DNA from: JAJXWB01 sp037044955 | GTDB lineage: Bacteria; Pseudomonadota; Alphaproteobacteria; Rhizobiales; Beijerinckiaceae | Direction of reading: 5' to 3' | Assembly (NCBI GenBank): GCA_037044955.1 | Contig: JBAOHX010000008.1 | Location: 1 to 64,000, forward strand | Length of the DNA stretch: 64,000 nt | Shown: one piece after another, positions 7,480 through 16,484 of the stretch | How the letters are laid out: each line of letters opens with the position of its first letter | Numbering within the stretch: the first letter of the stretch is position 1 | The notes under the pieces: generated by a model | The model's database searches: none | What the model saw: the letters and a program-made list of their open reading frames with translations, nothing else | Told to the model about the DNA's origin: nothing | Program-made: the position numbers and the translations under genes

Positions 7480-8256
7480 CTATTTGCGAGCGCCGTTCAG
7501 CGGATTGTCCTCGTCCCAGCCGTAGGCGAGCGTCTCGAACCGCATCGCGCGGGCGTCGAACAGCAGGAGACGGCCGACAAGGCCCTCTCCGAAGCCGACG
7601 ATCTCGCGGATGACTTCCAGCGCCATCATCGACCCCATGATGCCGGTCAGCGCGCCGAGCACGCCGGCCTCCGCACAGGTCGGCACAGTGCCCGCCGCCG
7701 GCGGTTCCGGGAAGAGGCAGCGATAGGTCGGATTCGGCCGGCCATCGGCGCCGTTCTCGAAAGGCCGGAGCGTCGTCAGGGAGGCGTCGAACGGACCGAC
7801 GGCTGCGGTCACCAGGGGTTTGCCCTCGTGAAAGCAGGCGTCCGACATCAGGTAGCGGGTGGCGAAATTATCCGAGCCGTCGGCGACGATGTCGTAGCGG
7901 GCCACGAGGCCGCGCGCATTGTCGACCGTCGCGCGCACGGGGTGGCGCTCGATCGTCACGTGCGGGTTCAGCCGCGCTATGGCGTCCGCCGCGCTGTCGA
8001 CCTTCGCCCGGCCGAGATCGGCCTCGCCGTGCAGGACCTGACGCTGCAGGTTGGACAGCGACACGACATCGTCGTCCGCGATGCCGATGGTTCCTGCGCC
8101 CGCCGCCGCCAGATACTGGATCAGCGGCGCGCCGAGGCCGCCGGCGCCGATGACCAGCACGCGCGCGGCCTTGAGCTTCAACTGGCCGGGGCCGCCGACG
8201 TCGCGCAGGACGATGTGACGGGCGTAGCGTTCGATTTCCGATGCGTCGAGAGACAT
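7480..8256 (-). CDS. ThiF/MoeB/HesA family E1-like adenylyltransferase
   Basis: 258 aa. A Rossmann nucleotide site VLVIGAGGLGAPLIQYLAAAG lies near residues 33-53. DDDVVSLSNLQRQVLH and KVDSAADAIARLNP follow, then DIVADGSDNFATRYL and the catalytic-Cys region GTVPTCAEAGVLG. These are hallmarks of enzymes that adenylate the C-terminal Gly of ThiS or MoaD for sulfur transfer in thiamine or molybdopterin synthesis. No CxxC zinc pairs are visible, unlike E. coli MoeB. No thiS or moaD gene is nearby, so MoeB and ThiF cannot be told apart here. Followed upstream by a DsbA-like isomerase gene in the same direction. Confidence 0.85.
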   Translation of the reverse strand: MSLDASEIERYARHIVLRDVGGPGQLKLKAARVLVIGAGGLGAPLIQYLAAAGAGTIGIADDDVVSLSNLQRQVLHGEADLGRAKVDSAADAIARLNPHVTIERHPVRATVDNARGLVARYDIVADGSDNFATRYLMSDACFHEGKPLVTAAVGPFDASLTTLRPFENGADGRPNPTYRCLFPEPPAAGTVPTCAEAGVLGALTGIMGSMMALEVIREIVGFGEGLVGRLLLFDARAMRFETLAYGWDEDNPLNGARK

Positions 8257-8265
8257 TGGGGCTAT

Positions 8266-8859
8266 TTACGACCGCCGCGCCGTCCAATCCAGCGCCGCCT
8301 GCAATCGATCGAAGCCCCAGAACAATTCGCCATCCGGCGCGACGAAGCTCGGCGCGCCGAAAATGCCGAGATTACGGGCCTCCTCGACGCTCGACCGCAG
8401 CGCCGCCTTGACTTCGTCGGACTTGGCGCGGGCGAGCGTTTCATCCGGCAATTCCAAGTCTCGCAGTATGCGCGAAATAGATTCTTCGCTGTCGATGGAC
8501 ATGCCCCGCGCAAACTCCTCGACGAAGACTGCGCGGCAGAACCGGGCGCGCGCTTCGCCGTCGAGGGCGTTGGCCACGCGCGCGGCGAGGACGGAGTGCT
8601 GGGGAAACGGGTCGGGACGCACAAACGGCAGGCCCTCCGCCGCACAGACGCGTTCGAGATCGCGCCACATGTAGCGGCCCTTGGCCGGATAAATGTTGAA
8701 AGGCGAATTGCGCCAGCCCTGGTCCGCGAATATCGGTCCCAGGAGGAAGGGCCGCCACGCGATCGAAACATTGCGGGCGGCCGCCCATTCGGCGATCCGC
8801 ATGGCGGCCGGATAGGAATAGGTGCTGGCGAAATCGAACCAGAAACTCAGGGAAGCCAT
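8266..8859 (-). CDS. 2-hydroxychromene-2-carboxylate isomerase-like DsbA-family protein
   Basis: 197 aa with a thioredoxin-like start LSFWFDFASTYSYPAAMR, in which Ser takes the place of the DsbA active Cys, as in HCCA isomerases and kappa-class GSTs. A helical insert with WRPFLLGPIF and the C-terminal GIFGAPSFVAPDGELFWGFD fit the family. HCCA isomerase acts with glutathione in naphthalene breakdown; most homologues have unknown substrates. Its ATG (8,859-8,857) shares CATG with the ATG of the divergent PAP2 gene. No aromatic-degradation genes lie around it. Confidence 0.8.
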   Translation of the reverse strand: MASLSFWFDFASTYSYPAAMRIAEWAAARNVSIAWRPFLLGPIFADQGWRNSPFNIYPAKGRYMWRDLERVCAAEGLPFVRPDPFPQHSVLAARVANALDGEARARFCRAVFVEEFARGMSIDSEESISRILRDLELPDETLARAKSDEVKAALRSSVEEARNLGIFGAPSFVAPDGELFWGFDRLQAALDWTARRS

Positions 8860-9571
8860 GCGGAATCCTTCGTCGTTGGCGCAGCATGCCGAAGACGCCG
8901 GCAAAAACCCGGCGCGCGCGACGGAAACGCGACTGCTCGTCGTGGCGGCCCTGATAGCGGCGATCGTCGTCATCGCCACGGCCGTCTCGCCGACGATCGA
9001 TATAGCACTGGCGCGCCAGCTCACGCTGTCGCCGGATTTGACGTTGCGGCCCGTCCTGTCCGTGGTTCGCCAAATATTTCGCGTGACGCCCCTCGCTATC
9101 CTTGTCGGCGTCGCGTTCTGGCTTGCGGCGGCTGCCGTCCGAGGATCGGTAGAGCGGGCTGTCGCGGTTCGCCGCGGCGTTTTCATGGCGGCGCTATTCG
9201 CCGTCGGCCCCGGCCTTCTGGTCAATGCCGGCCTCAAGACCCATGCGCATCGGCCGCGGCCGATCCAGACCGTCGAAATCGCCGGCGGCGAAATGCCCTT
9301 CAGACCCTTCTACCGCTTCGACGGCGCGTGCCGGACAAACTGCTCCTTCTCCTCCGGCGAGGCCGCCAGCGCCTTCTGGACGACCGCGCCTGCGCTGCTC
9401 GCGCCGCCCGCGCTGCGCGTGGCCGCCGTCGGGACGGCGCTCGGTTTTGGCGCGCTCGTCTCGGCGTTCCGACTGATCCTCGGCGCACATTTCCTGTCCG
9501 ACATCGCGTTTTCGGCTTTCGCGACGATCCTGCTGACGCTGGCCGGGCGGCGGCTTTTCCGGCTCCCCTAG
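8858..9571 (+). CDS. PAP2-family membrane phosphatase
   Basis: 237 aa with about six hydrophobic segments. The acid-phosphatase motifs appear as KTHAHRPRP (motif 1), CSFSSGEAASAF (motif 2, with Glu where PSGH has His) and FRLILGAHFLSD (motif 3). Such proteins dephosphorylate lipid phosphates (undecaprenyl-PP, phosphatidate, lipid A) at the membrane. The FYRFDGAC...CSFSSGEAAS layout resembles LpxE-like members, but the substrate is unknown. The ATG at 8,858 shares CATG with the divergent isomerase gene; a GTG at 8,822 is an alternative that would overlap it more. Confidence 0.75.
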   Translation: MRNPSSLAQHAEDAGKNPARATETRLLVVAALIAAIVVIATAVSPTIDIALARQLTLSPDLTLRPVLSVVRQIFRVTPLAILVGVAFWLAAAAVRGSVERAVAVRRGVFMAALFAVGPGLLVNAGLKTHAHRPRPIQTVEIAGGEMPFRPFYRFDGACRTNCSFSSGEAASAFWTTAPALLAPPALRVAAVGTALGFGALVSAFRLILGAHFLSDIAFSAFATILLTLAGRRLFRLP

Positions 9572-9692
9572 CCGCATCGTCGGATCGCGAACCGCACAAG
9601 TATCGCGACACTCGAATCCGGCCCTGGCCGCGCGTCGCATTTCCGGCTCAATTGCCTATATTCTCGAACGAACATCCAGCGCGAGGACGTGA

Positions 9693-11021
9693 ATGCTTCG
9701 GGGGCTCTACATTGCGTCGGCGGCGGGTCTGCTCATCGCTGGGGCGGCGGCGGGTCTCAATTACGCTTTTCTACGTCCAACGACCCTGCGCGTGGCCGTT
9801 TCGCAAGGAACCGACGACCACAGGCTCGTCGAGGCGATCGCGCGCGTCTTTTCCGGCCGCGACGGGGTGCGCCTGCGCGTCGTGCCCGTGAGCACGGCCA
9901 ACGCGAGTTCGGCTGCGTTGCAGTCGGAAAACGTCGACCTGGCGGTGATCCGCTCGGATATTTCCATCCCGCCCAACGGCCAGACGCTGGTCATCCTGCA
10001 TCGCAATCCCGCGCTCCTCGTCGGACGGGGCGACGATACGATCGGCTCGGTCCCCGATCTCAAAGGCAAGACCGTCGGCATCGTCAGGGGAACGGCGACC
10101 GGCATGGGCAACGTCAAATTGTTCGATACGATCCTGGCGCAGTACGAGATCGATCCCGGCGCGGTCCGCCACGAGGTCATCGAACGCGATGCAATGGCCG
10201 AGGCGGTCAAGTCGCGGCAGGTCGATGCGATATTCGTCGTCGGTCCGGCGACTGCGGACTTTCCCTCCGAGGCGGTCACGGCCATGACGAAGGCGGCCGG
10301 TTCCGCAAAATTCATCCCGATCGCGGAAGCCAAGGCCATCGCCCAGCGCTCGAACGTGCTGGAATCGACCGAAATCGTGCGCGGCGCATTCGGCGGCGAT
10401 CCGCCGCGCCCGTCAGAAGCCTTCGAAACGGTCGGCGTGTCCGTGCGACTGATGGCGCGCGCCTCGTTGAGGGATTCCACGGCAGGCGAGGTCACCCGGC
10501 GGCTGTTTTCCGAACGGCTCTCGATCGCCAAGCTGGAAAAGCTCGCCAATCAGATCGAGGCGCCCGCAACCGACAAGGGCGCGGCCTTGCCGGTTCATCC
10601 GGGCGCGGCGGCCTTTCTCGACGACGAGGAAAAGAACTTCTTCGATAAATACAGTGATTTCATATATTTAGGCGCGATGGCGCTCAGTGTCCTGGGCTCC
10701 GGTCTCGCGGCGGTGGCGACGCGCATGTCCAACACGCGCCATTCCGAATTCGATCGCGTGCTGGAGCGGCTTCTGGAAATTCTCAAGGCCGCCCGAGGTT
10801 CGGGCCATCCGGGCGAACTCGACGACCTCGAGAAGCAGACGGACGAGATTCTCGCCTCGAGCCTCGCCAACCGGCGCCTGCGCGGACTCGACAGCCATGC
10901 GATGACGGCCCTCGGACTTGCGCTCGATCAGGCGCGCGACGCCATTCGGGAGCGCCGGACGACGCTTGCGCGGCAGCCGCGCCGCCCCGTCGAGGCGCCC
11001 AGATTGGCGCTGGGGGAATAA
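9693..11021 (+). CDS. Membrane-anchored TAXI-like solute-binding protein with C-terminal tail
   Basis: 442 aa. Residues 5-25 are an uncleaved-looking membrane anchor, then a TAXI/periplasmic-binding fold (LRVAVSQGTDDHRLVEAIA, VDLAVIRSDISIP, GKTVGIVRGTATG, VDAIFVVGPAT). A second membrane segment follows at about residues 320-345 (FIYLGAMALSVLGSGLAAVA), then roughly 90 charged residues inside the cell. TAXI receptors normally feed a TRAP transporter, but no DctQ/DctM genes are nearby and the second membrane segment would anchor the protein at both ends. A sensor or signalling role is possible. Start ATG 9,693 follows GCGAGGACGT. Confidence 0.7.
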   Translation: MLRGLYIASAAGLLIAGAAAGLNYAFLRPTTLRVAVSQGTDDHRLVEAIARVFSGRDGVRLRVVPVSTANASSAALQSENVDLAVIRSDISIPPNGQTLVILHRNPALLVGRGDDTIGSVPDLKGKTVGIVRGTATGMGNVKLFDTILAQYEIDPGAVRHEVIERDAMAEAVKSRQVDAIFVVGPATADFPSEAVTAMTKAAGSAKFIPIAEAKAIAQRSNVLESTEIVRGAFGGDPPRPSEAFETVGVSVRLMARASLRDSTAGEVTRRLFSERLSIAKLEKLANQIEAPATDKGAALPVHPGAAAFLDDEEKNFFDKYSDFIYLGAMALSVLGSGLAAVATRMSNTRHSEFDRVLERLLEILKAARGSGHPGELDDLEKQTDEILASSLANRRLRGLDSHAMTALGLALDQARDAIRERRTTLARQPRRPVEAPRLALGE

Positions 11022-11113
11022 GGTTTCCTTCCATGCCCGTTTAGGGTAGAAGGCGCCGCAGCGCAGCACGGCGCGATTTTTCGCGCCCGCGACCCCTTTC
11101 ACACGGCAGATTC

Positions 11114-12938
11114 ATGAAACTCCGCAATATCGCGATCATCGCGCACGTCGACCATGGCAAGACCACGCTGGTCGATCGCCTGCTCCAGCAATCCGGCGCC
11201 TTTCGCGAAAACCAGCGCGTCGCCGAGCGCGTGATGGATTCCAACGACCTCGAAAAGGAACGCGGCATCACGATCCTCGCCAAGGCGACATCGGTCGTCT
11301 GGAAGGACACGCGCGTCAACATCGTCGACACGCCCGGCCACGCCGATTTCGGCGGCGAAGTGGAGCGCATCCTGTCGATGGTCGACGGCGCCATCGTTCT
11401 CGTCGACGCCGCCGAAGGCCCGATGCCGCAGACCAAGTTCGTCGTCGGCAAGGCGCTGAAGATCGGTCTCAAGCCGATCGTCTGCATCAACAAGGTCGAC
11501 AAGCCCGACGCGCGCGCGAACGAGGTCATCAACGAGGTGTTCGACCTGTTCGCCGCATTGGACGCCACCGACGAGCAGCTCGACTTCCCGATCATCTACG
11601 GCTCCGCCAAGCAGGGATGGATGGCCGACGCGGCCGACGGCCCGAAGGACCAGGGCATGGCGCCCTTGTTCGATCTCGTCCTCAAGCATGTGCATGAGCC
11701 CGTGGTCGGCGAGGGCGGCTTCCGCATGCTGGGCACGCTGCTCGAGGCCAATCCCTATCTCGGCCGCATCATCACGGGCCGTGTTTTCGCCGGATCGGTG
11801 AAGCCGAACCAGCCGGTGAAGGTGCTCGACCGCGCCGGCAATGTCGTCGAACAGGGCCGCGTGTCCAAGATCCTCGCCTTCCGCGGCATCGAGCGCCAAC
11901 CGATCGAAGAGGCCGAGGCCGGCGACATCGTCGCCATCGCAGGCCTCGAAAAATTCAACGTCGCCGACACGCTCTGCGCGCTCGAACTCGCCGAGCCGCT
12001 GCAGGCGCAGCCGATCGATCCGCCGACGCTCTCCATGACGTTTTCGGTCAACGATTCGCCGCTCGCCGGCACGGAAGGCGACAAGGTCACCAGCCGCGTC
12101 ATCCGCGACCGCCTGTTCAAGGAAGCGGAAGGCAACGTGGCGCTGCGCGTCGAGGCGGCGCCGAGTTCGGACGCCTACATCGTCTCGGGCCGTGGCGAAT
12201 TGCAGCTCGCCATCCTGATCGAGACGATGCGCCGCGAAGGTTTTGAACTGTCGATTTCGCGCCCCAAGGTCGTCTTCCAGAAGAGCGACGATGGCGAGAC
12301 TGCTGGAGCCGATCGAAGAGGTCGTGATCGACGTCGACGAGGAGCATTCCGGCGTCGTCGTGCAGAAAATGTCCGAGCGCAAGGGCGAGATGGTCGAGAT
12401 GCGGCCGTCCGGCGGCAATCGCCTGCGGCTCGTGTTCTACGCCCCGACGCGCGGGCTGATCGGCTATCAGGGCGAACTCCTGACCGACACGCGCGGCACG
12501 GCGATCATGAACCGTCTTTTCCATGAGTATGCGCCCTACAAGGGCGACATTCAGGGCCGGCGCAACGGCGTGCTGATCTCGAACGACCAGGGCGAGGCCG
12601 TCGCCTACGCCATGTGGAAGCTGGAGGATCGCGGCCCGATGATGATCGAGCCGGGCTGGAAGGTCTATCGCGGCATGATCGTGGGCGAGCATACGCGCGA
12701 CAACGATCTCGAGATCAACGTCCTCAAGGGCAAGCAGCTCACCAACATCCGCACGCAGTCGAAGGACGAGGCGGTGCGCCTTACGCCGCCGATCAAGATG
12801 ACGCTCGAAAAGGCGCTGGCTTATATCGAGGACGACGAGCGCGTCGAGGTGACGCCGAAGTCGATCCGTCTGCGCAAGGCGATGCTCGATCCCAACGACC
12901 GCAAGCGGGCGGAACGCGCGAAAGACGCCGCCGCCTGA
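11114..12938 (+). CDS. typA: Ribosome-associated GTPase TypA/BipA (one frameshift)
   Basis: About 607 aa when one extra base near 12,297 is removed. The first part has the translational GTPase G motifs: AHVDHGKTTLVD (G1), GITI (G2), DTPGHADFG (G3), NKVDK (G4). The later part (MARLLEPIEEVVIDV, RGLIGYQGELLTDTRGTA and the C-terminal KALAYIEDDERVEVTP) is BipA-specific. TypA binds ribosomes and helps 50S assembly and stress or cold adaptation. As read, the first frame ends falsely at 12,526. The sequence GATGGCGAGACTG should read GATGGCAGACTG or similar (DGRLLEP). Conservation on both sides of the break argues for a sequence error. Confidence 0.92.
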
Positions 12939-12944
12939 CGCTCA

Positions 12945-13922
12945 TCAAGCCGCCCTGCGCGCCTGCTGGCTCGCGAAATAGGCGACCTTGCGCGCGCGCA
13001 TGATCTCGCCGAGCGGCCGATGCTCGGCGAGCGCCGCCCAGGGATCGAAGGCAGCGCGCTCGACCTCGGCCGAAAAGCCCTCCGGGGCTTCGGCTTCCGG
13101 CAAGACAAGCAAGCGCGCCACCGTGGCGATCGGGGTCTTGTCGACCGGCCATGCCTGCGTCGGGTCCTCGATCGGCGTCAGCCTGTCGTCGACGTAGAAT
13201 TGCAGTTTGAGATCGTAGGCGACCGGGCCCTTCGACAGGAGCGTGCGCATGTCCTCGACCGCATCCGCCTGTCCCCTGGAATGCGCTTCGCAGGGATCGA
13301 GAAGAACGCGAACGGCGTAAGGCCCGCATGAGATCGGCGCGACGGAATTGAACCGGCCGCCCGCAAATCCGTGAAACGGTTTGGCGAGGACGCCAGCCAG
13401 CCGACGCAGGCGGGACAGGCCGCCGAGAACCCCGAAATTGCGTATGAACGACGTCAGGATCGCCGCCTGACCGCGCGAAGCCGCCTCGACCAGAGACATG
13501 AACTCTTCGCTGGTCGGGGAACTGAACGTGTCCTGGTTGATCAGGAGAAAATCCTGGCGGGCGGTATCGCCGCCGAGCGCGCCGGGACCGCTGACGCCGA
13601 GCGCCGAAATCGCGAAGCCGCGAATGTCCGGCTTGGCGTTGGACTGGATGTCCATGCCGCCGTTCGAAAGGCGGACGCGCGCCTCGTAATCTCCGGGCTT
13701 CGCGAAGAGGCCGTAGCGGCAATAATCCGGCAGGTCTGGCAGGACGCTGAGCCTCGCCGGCAGCGCGAGCAGCCCCTTGCGATGCAAGGCGCGTCCCTCG
13801 CCATATTTCGCCCGACGTTTCGATTGAATCGACGTCAGCAGGGCGGCGAAGGCTTCGTGCCGCGCCCCTTCGTCCGGCATGACGACTTCCTTCCAGTCCC
13901 GGCTCGGTTGATATTCCGCCAT
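12945..13922 (-). CDS. Catalase-family (SrpA-like) heme protein
   Basis: 325 aa with the small catalase core: GRALHRKGLLALPARL near residue 47 (distal-His region), YCRYGLFAKPGDYEARVRLSNG, DIRGFAISALGV, DFLLINQDTF, and a C-terminal DPWAALAEHRPLGEIMRARK. These match the catalase-related family of short, truncated catalases, which can act as peroxidases or organic-hydroperoxide enzymes. No signal peptide is visible. It ends seven bases from the convergent typA and starts about 95 bases from the divergent regB, so it may answer to redox control, but no operator is recognised. Confidence 0.75.
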   Translation of the reverse strand: MAEYQPSRDWKEVVMPDEGARHEAFAALLTSIQSKRRAKYGEGRALHRKGLLALPARLSVLPDLPDYCRYGLFAKPGDYEARVRLSNGGMDIQSNAKPDIRGFAISALGVSGPGALGGDTARQDFLLINQDTFSSPTSEEFMSLVEAASRGQAAILTSFIRNFGVLGGLSRLRRLAGVLAKPFHGFAGGRFNSVAPISCGPYAVRVLLDPCEAHSRGQADAVEDMRTLLSKGPVAYDLKLQFYVDDRLTPIEDPTQAWPVDKTPIATVARLLVLPEAEAPEGFSAEVERAAFDPWAALAEHRPLGEIMRARKVAYFASQQARRAA

Positions 13923-14017
13923 GCCGACCGCCTTTCCGCCTTGCCATGTGAAAGACGGAGCAGACTACCTGCTGACGGCCAATTGTCATCCGCGTCCGAA
14001 ATGACGAATGTGCCGGC

Positions 14018-15334
14018 ATGTCGGACCTTTCCATCGTCGATCTCGGCCACAGCGCGCGACGCCTGCGCGTCGACACCCTTGTGCGCTTGCGCTGGCTCGC
14101 GGTCGCCGGGCAGCTCGTGGCGCTGCTGACCGTGCGCTTCGGACTGGGGTTTCCGGTGCCGATGGGCTTGTGCTTTGTCGCGGTCGCCTCGTCGGCGGCG
14201 CTCAATATCGGCCTGCGACTGACTTTCGAGAGAAACCACCGCCTGACCGAATGGCCGGCCACCGCTTTGCTGACCTTCGACCTGCTTCAGCTCGCGTCGC
14301 TGCTCTACCTGACCGGCGGCCTGGACAATCCCTTCGTGGTTCTGGCGCTCGCGCCCGTGGTGATCGGCGCAGTGTCCCTACCGCGCGGGCAAGCGGCCTA
14401 TCTCGTGGCGTTGATGGTCTGCCTGGCGCTGGTGCTCGCCTTCCATCATCTGCCGATGCCCTGGATCGAAGGCGCGGCGCTGAGCCTGCCGCCCGTCTAT
14501 CGCGCCGGAATCTGGATCGCGCTGGGGCTCGCGGGCATTTTCGTGGCGCTCTACGCCGGCCGCGTCGCGCAGGAGGCGCGGCTCCTGTCCGACGCGCTCG
14601 CCGCGACTGAGCTGGTGCTTGCGCGCGAACAGCACCTGAGCCAGCTCGACGGTCTTGCCGCGGCGGCCGCGCACGAATTGGGGACGCCGCTCGCCACGAT
14701 CGCCCTGGTGACCAAGGAATGGGCCAAACACCCGAGCACGCCGCCGGCGTCCGACGATCTCGACCTGCTTTCGCAGCAGGTCCGGCGATGCCGCGAAATC
14801 CTGGGCAAGCTGACCTCGCTCGGCAATGATCCGGGAAGCGTTCTGACCCACATGACGCTCGGCGTCCTGCTCGAAGAAGTCGTGCAGCCGCATCGCAATT
14901 TCGACGTGGAGGTCAAGGTCGTCATGAACGGTCCGGCGCCGGCGCCGGTGTGCTCGCGCAGTCCCGGCGTGCTCTACGGCTTGGGAAATCTTGTCGAAAA
15001 CGCAGTCGATTTCGCCCGCACCTCGGTGGAAACGCGCGCGGACTGGGACGCTGCGGCGGTTTCCGTGACGATCACGGACGACGGGCCCGGCTTTGCCCCC
15101 GACATCCTGTCCAGCCTGGGGGAGCCCTACGTGACGACCCGCGCAGCCGACCGCCGCGCCAAGATCGACGAAACGACCGGGCTCGGGCTCGGCTTGTTTA
15201 TCGCGAAGACCCTGCTGGAGCGCTCGGGCGCCGACGTTCGCCTCTCGAATCGGGCCGGGCCCCAGACAGGCGCGGTCGTGCAGATTCGATGGCCCAGGGC
15301 CGACTTCGAGCGCGACCGCGGCGCTGCCCAATAA
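14018..15334 (+). CDS. regB: RegB/ActS/PrrB-type redox-sensing histidine kinase
   Basis: 438 aa: six membrane segments (about residues 25-190), then the H-box AAAAHELGTPLATI (His near 218), then the kinase N-box NLVENAVDFA and G-box DDGPGFAP...GLGLGLFIAKTLLE. GGLDNPF between membrane segments matches the quinone-binding GGXXNPF motif of RegB. A Cys in QQVRRCREIL matches the redox-active Cys of this family. RegB phosphorylates RegA when the quinone pool is reduced, controlling respiration, nitrogen, carbon and hydrogen metabolism. The cognate regulator follows 53 bases downstream. Confidence 0.92.
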   Translation: MSDLSIVDLGHSARRLRVDTLVRLRWLAVAGQLVALLTVRFGLGFPVPMGLCFVAVASSAALNIGLRLTFERNHRLTEWPATALLTFDLLQLASLLYLTGGLDNPFVVLALAPVVIGAVSLPRGQAAYLVALMVCLALVLAFHHLPMPWIEGAALSLPPVYRAGIWIALGLAGIFVALYAGRVAQEARLLSDALAATELVLAREQHLSQLDGLAAAAAHELGTPLATIALVTKEWAKHPSTPPASDDLDLLSQQVRRCREILGKLTSLGNDPGSVLTHMTLGVLLEEVVQPHRNFDVEVKVVMNGPAPAPVCSRSPGVLYGLGNLVENAVDFARTSVETRADWDAAAVSVTITDDGPGFAPDILSSLGEPYVTTRAADRRAKIDETTGLGLGLFIAKTLLERSGADVRLSNRAGPQTGAVVQIRWPRADFERDRGAAQ

Positions 15335-15387
15335 CTTGTGCCGATTCCTGGCTTGACGATTATCGGTCAAAGCCGGATAGAGCGAGC

Positions 15388-15969
15388 ATGACCAACGAGG
15401 CGCCCGTTCCGGACCCCCGACAGCCGACTGGCGACAGCTTGCCGGACGATCGCTCGTTGCTGATCGTCGACGACGATTCCGCCTTCCTCGGCAGGCTCGC
15501 GCGCGCCATGGAAACGCGCGGATACAAGGTTCAGACCGCAAGTTCCGTTATCGACGGCATCAAGGCGATCGAAGCCGCGCCGCCAGCCTTCGCGGTCATC
15601 GACATGCGGCTGGGCGACGGCAACGGCCTCGATATCATTTCCGAGCTCAAGGCGCGGCGGCCGGACGCGCGCGGCGTGATCCTGACCGGGTACGGGAACA
15701 TCGCGACGGCGGTGACGGCGGTCAAACTGGGCGCGTTCGACTATCTTGCAAAGCCGGCCGACGCCGACGATATCGACGCCGCCCTGCGGTCGATTACGCC
15801 CGACCACGCGCAATTGCCGGAAAATCCGATGTCCGCCGACCGGGTTCGGTGGGAGCACATCCAGCGCGTCTACGAATTGTGCGGCCGGAACGTCTCCGAG
15901 ACGGCGCGCCGCCTGAACATGCATCGCCGGACCCTGCAGCGCATCCTGGCCAAGCGCGCGCCACGCTGA
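15388..15969 (+). CDS. regA: RegA/ActR/PrrA-type response regulator
   Basis: 193 aa. The receiver domain runs from SLLIVDDDSAFLGRL to about residue 135, with the phospho-Asp in FAVIDMRLGDGNGL, the Thr switch LTGYGN and Lys in YLAKPAD. A short linker with prolines (AQLPENPMSADRVRWEHI) leads to a Fis-type HTH (NVSETARRLNMHRRTLQRILAKR), the near-invariant RegA output helix. The ATG at 15,388 is chosen because the upstream frame overlaps regB without homology. Together with RegB it forms a global redox two-component system. Confidence 0.93.
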   Translation: MTNEAPVPDPRQPTGDSLPDDRSLLIVDDDSAFLGRLARAMETRGYKVQTASSVIDGIKAIEAAPPAFAVIDMRLGDGNGLDIISELKARRPDARGVILTGYGNIATAVTAVKLGAFDYLAKPADADDIDAALRSITPDHAQLPENPMSADRVRWEHIQRVYELCGRNVSETARRLNMHRRTLQRILAKRAPR

Positions 15970-15975
15970 TCGCAA

Positions 15976-16440
15976 TCACAATCCGGGGCGGCACATGGGA
16001 TCGTGGATCGCCAGCAGGCGATCGGCGGCCGTTTTCGCAAATCTCAGGGTGATTGCCTTGCGGCGGGCGGCGGACAGGCGATGTTCCGCGCCTGCTCGAA
16101 CGATCTGGGCGCCGTACCCATCGGCCAGGATCAGCCCGACCTCCTCAGGGATGACCGACGGCGGCGTGCTCAGGTCGATGGCGAAGTACAGGCTGTCGCA
16201 GAACTCCCTGTAATCCGGCCATTTGCGATCCGTGCGAAAATCGGCGACGCATGACTTGATCTCGACGATCTGTATCGAGCCATCCGGCATCATCGCGACG
16301 ACATCGGCGCGTCGTCCGTCCGGCAGCCGCATCTCCAGGATGGTCGAACTGCCGGCGGAAGCGAACAGCCGGCATACGCCGCGCGCTATCGCCGGAGCGC
16401 GCTCGGCGACGGGCCGATATTGAATGTCCGCGTCAGTCAT
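15976..16440 (-). CDS. mmcB: MmcB family DNA-repair protein
   Basis: 154 aa, intact. The core has a restriction-endonuclease-like pattern: ILEMRLPDGRRADVVAMM, then VEIKSCVADFRTDRKWPDY and CDSLYFAIDL, all strongly conserved in alphaproteobacterial MmcB (DUF1052). In Caulobacter, MmcB is part of a LexA-independent DNA damage response and needs ImuB or Pol IV function. Convergent with regA (six bases between stops). No promoter or operator recognised upstream. Confidence 0.85.
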   Translation of the reverse strand: MTDADIQYRPVAERAPAIARGVCRLFASAGSSTILEMRLPDGRRADVVAMMPDGSIQIVEIKSCVADFRTDRKWPDYREFCDSLYFAIDLSTPPSVIPEEVGLILADGYGAQIVRAGAEHRLSAARRKAITLRFAKTAADRLLAIHDPMCRPGL

Positions 16441-16484
16441 GTATTGCCATTCGACACACGCGCGCAGGCGGATAGGATCGCGAC

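Noticed and set aside
7828..9891. A 687-codon open frame on the plus strand
   Set aside because: It is antisense to the ThiF-like and isomerase genes and runs through the PAP2 gene in another frame. Its composition is Arg/Ala-rich with no family motif, as expected of a GC-rich shadow frame.
11099..12418. A 439-codon minus-strand frame opposite typA
   Set aside because: An antisense shadow of a conserved GC-rich gene; typA motifs fully explain this sequence.
12243..12938. A separate C-terminal TypA-like gene
   Set aside because: The two halves join into a normal-length TypA after deletion of one base, so a gene split is unlikely.
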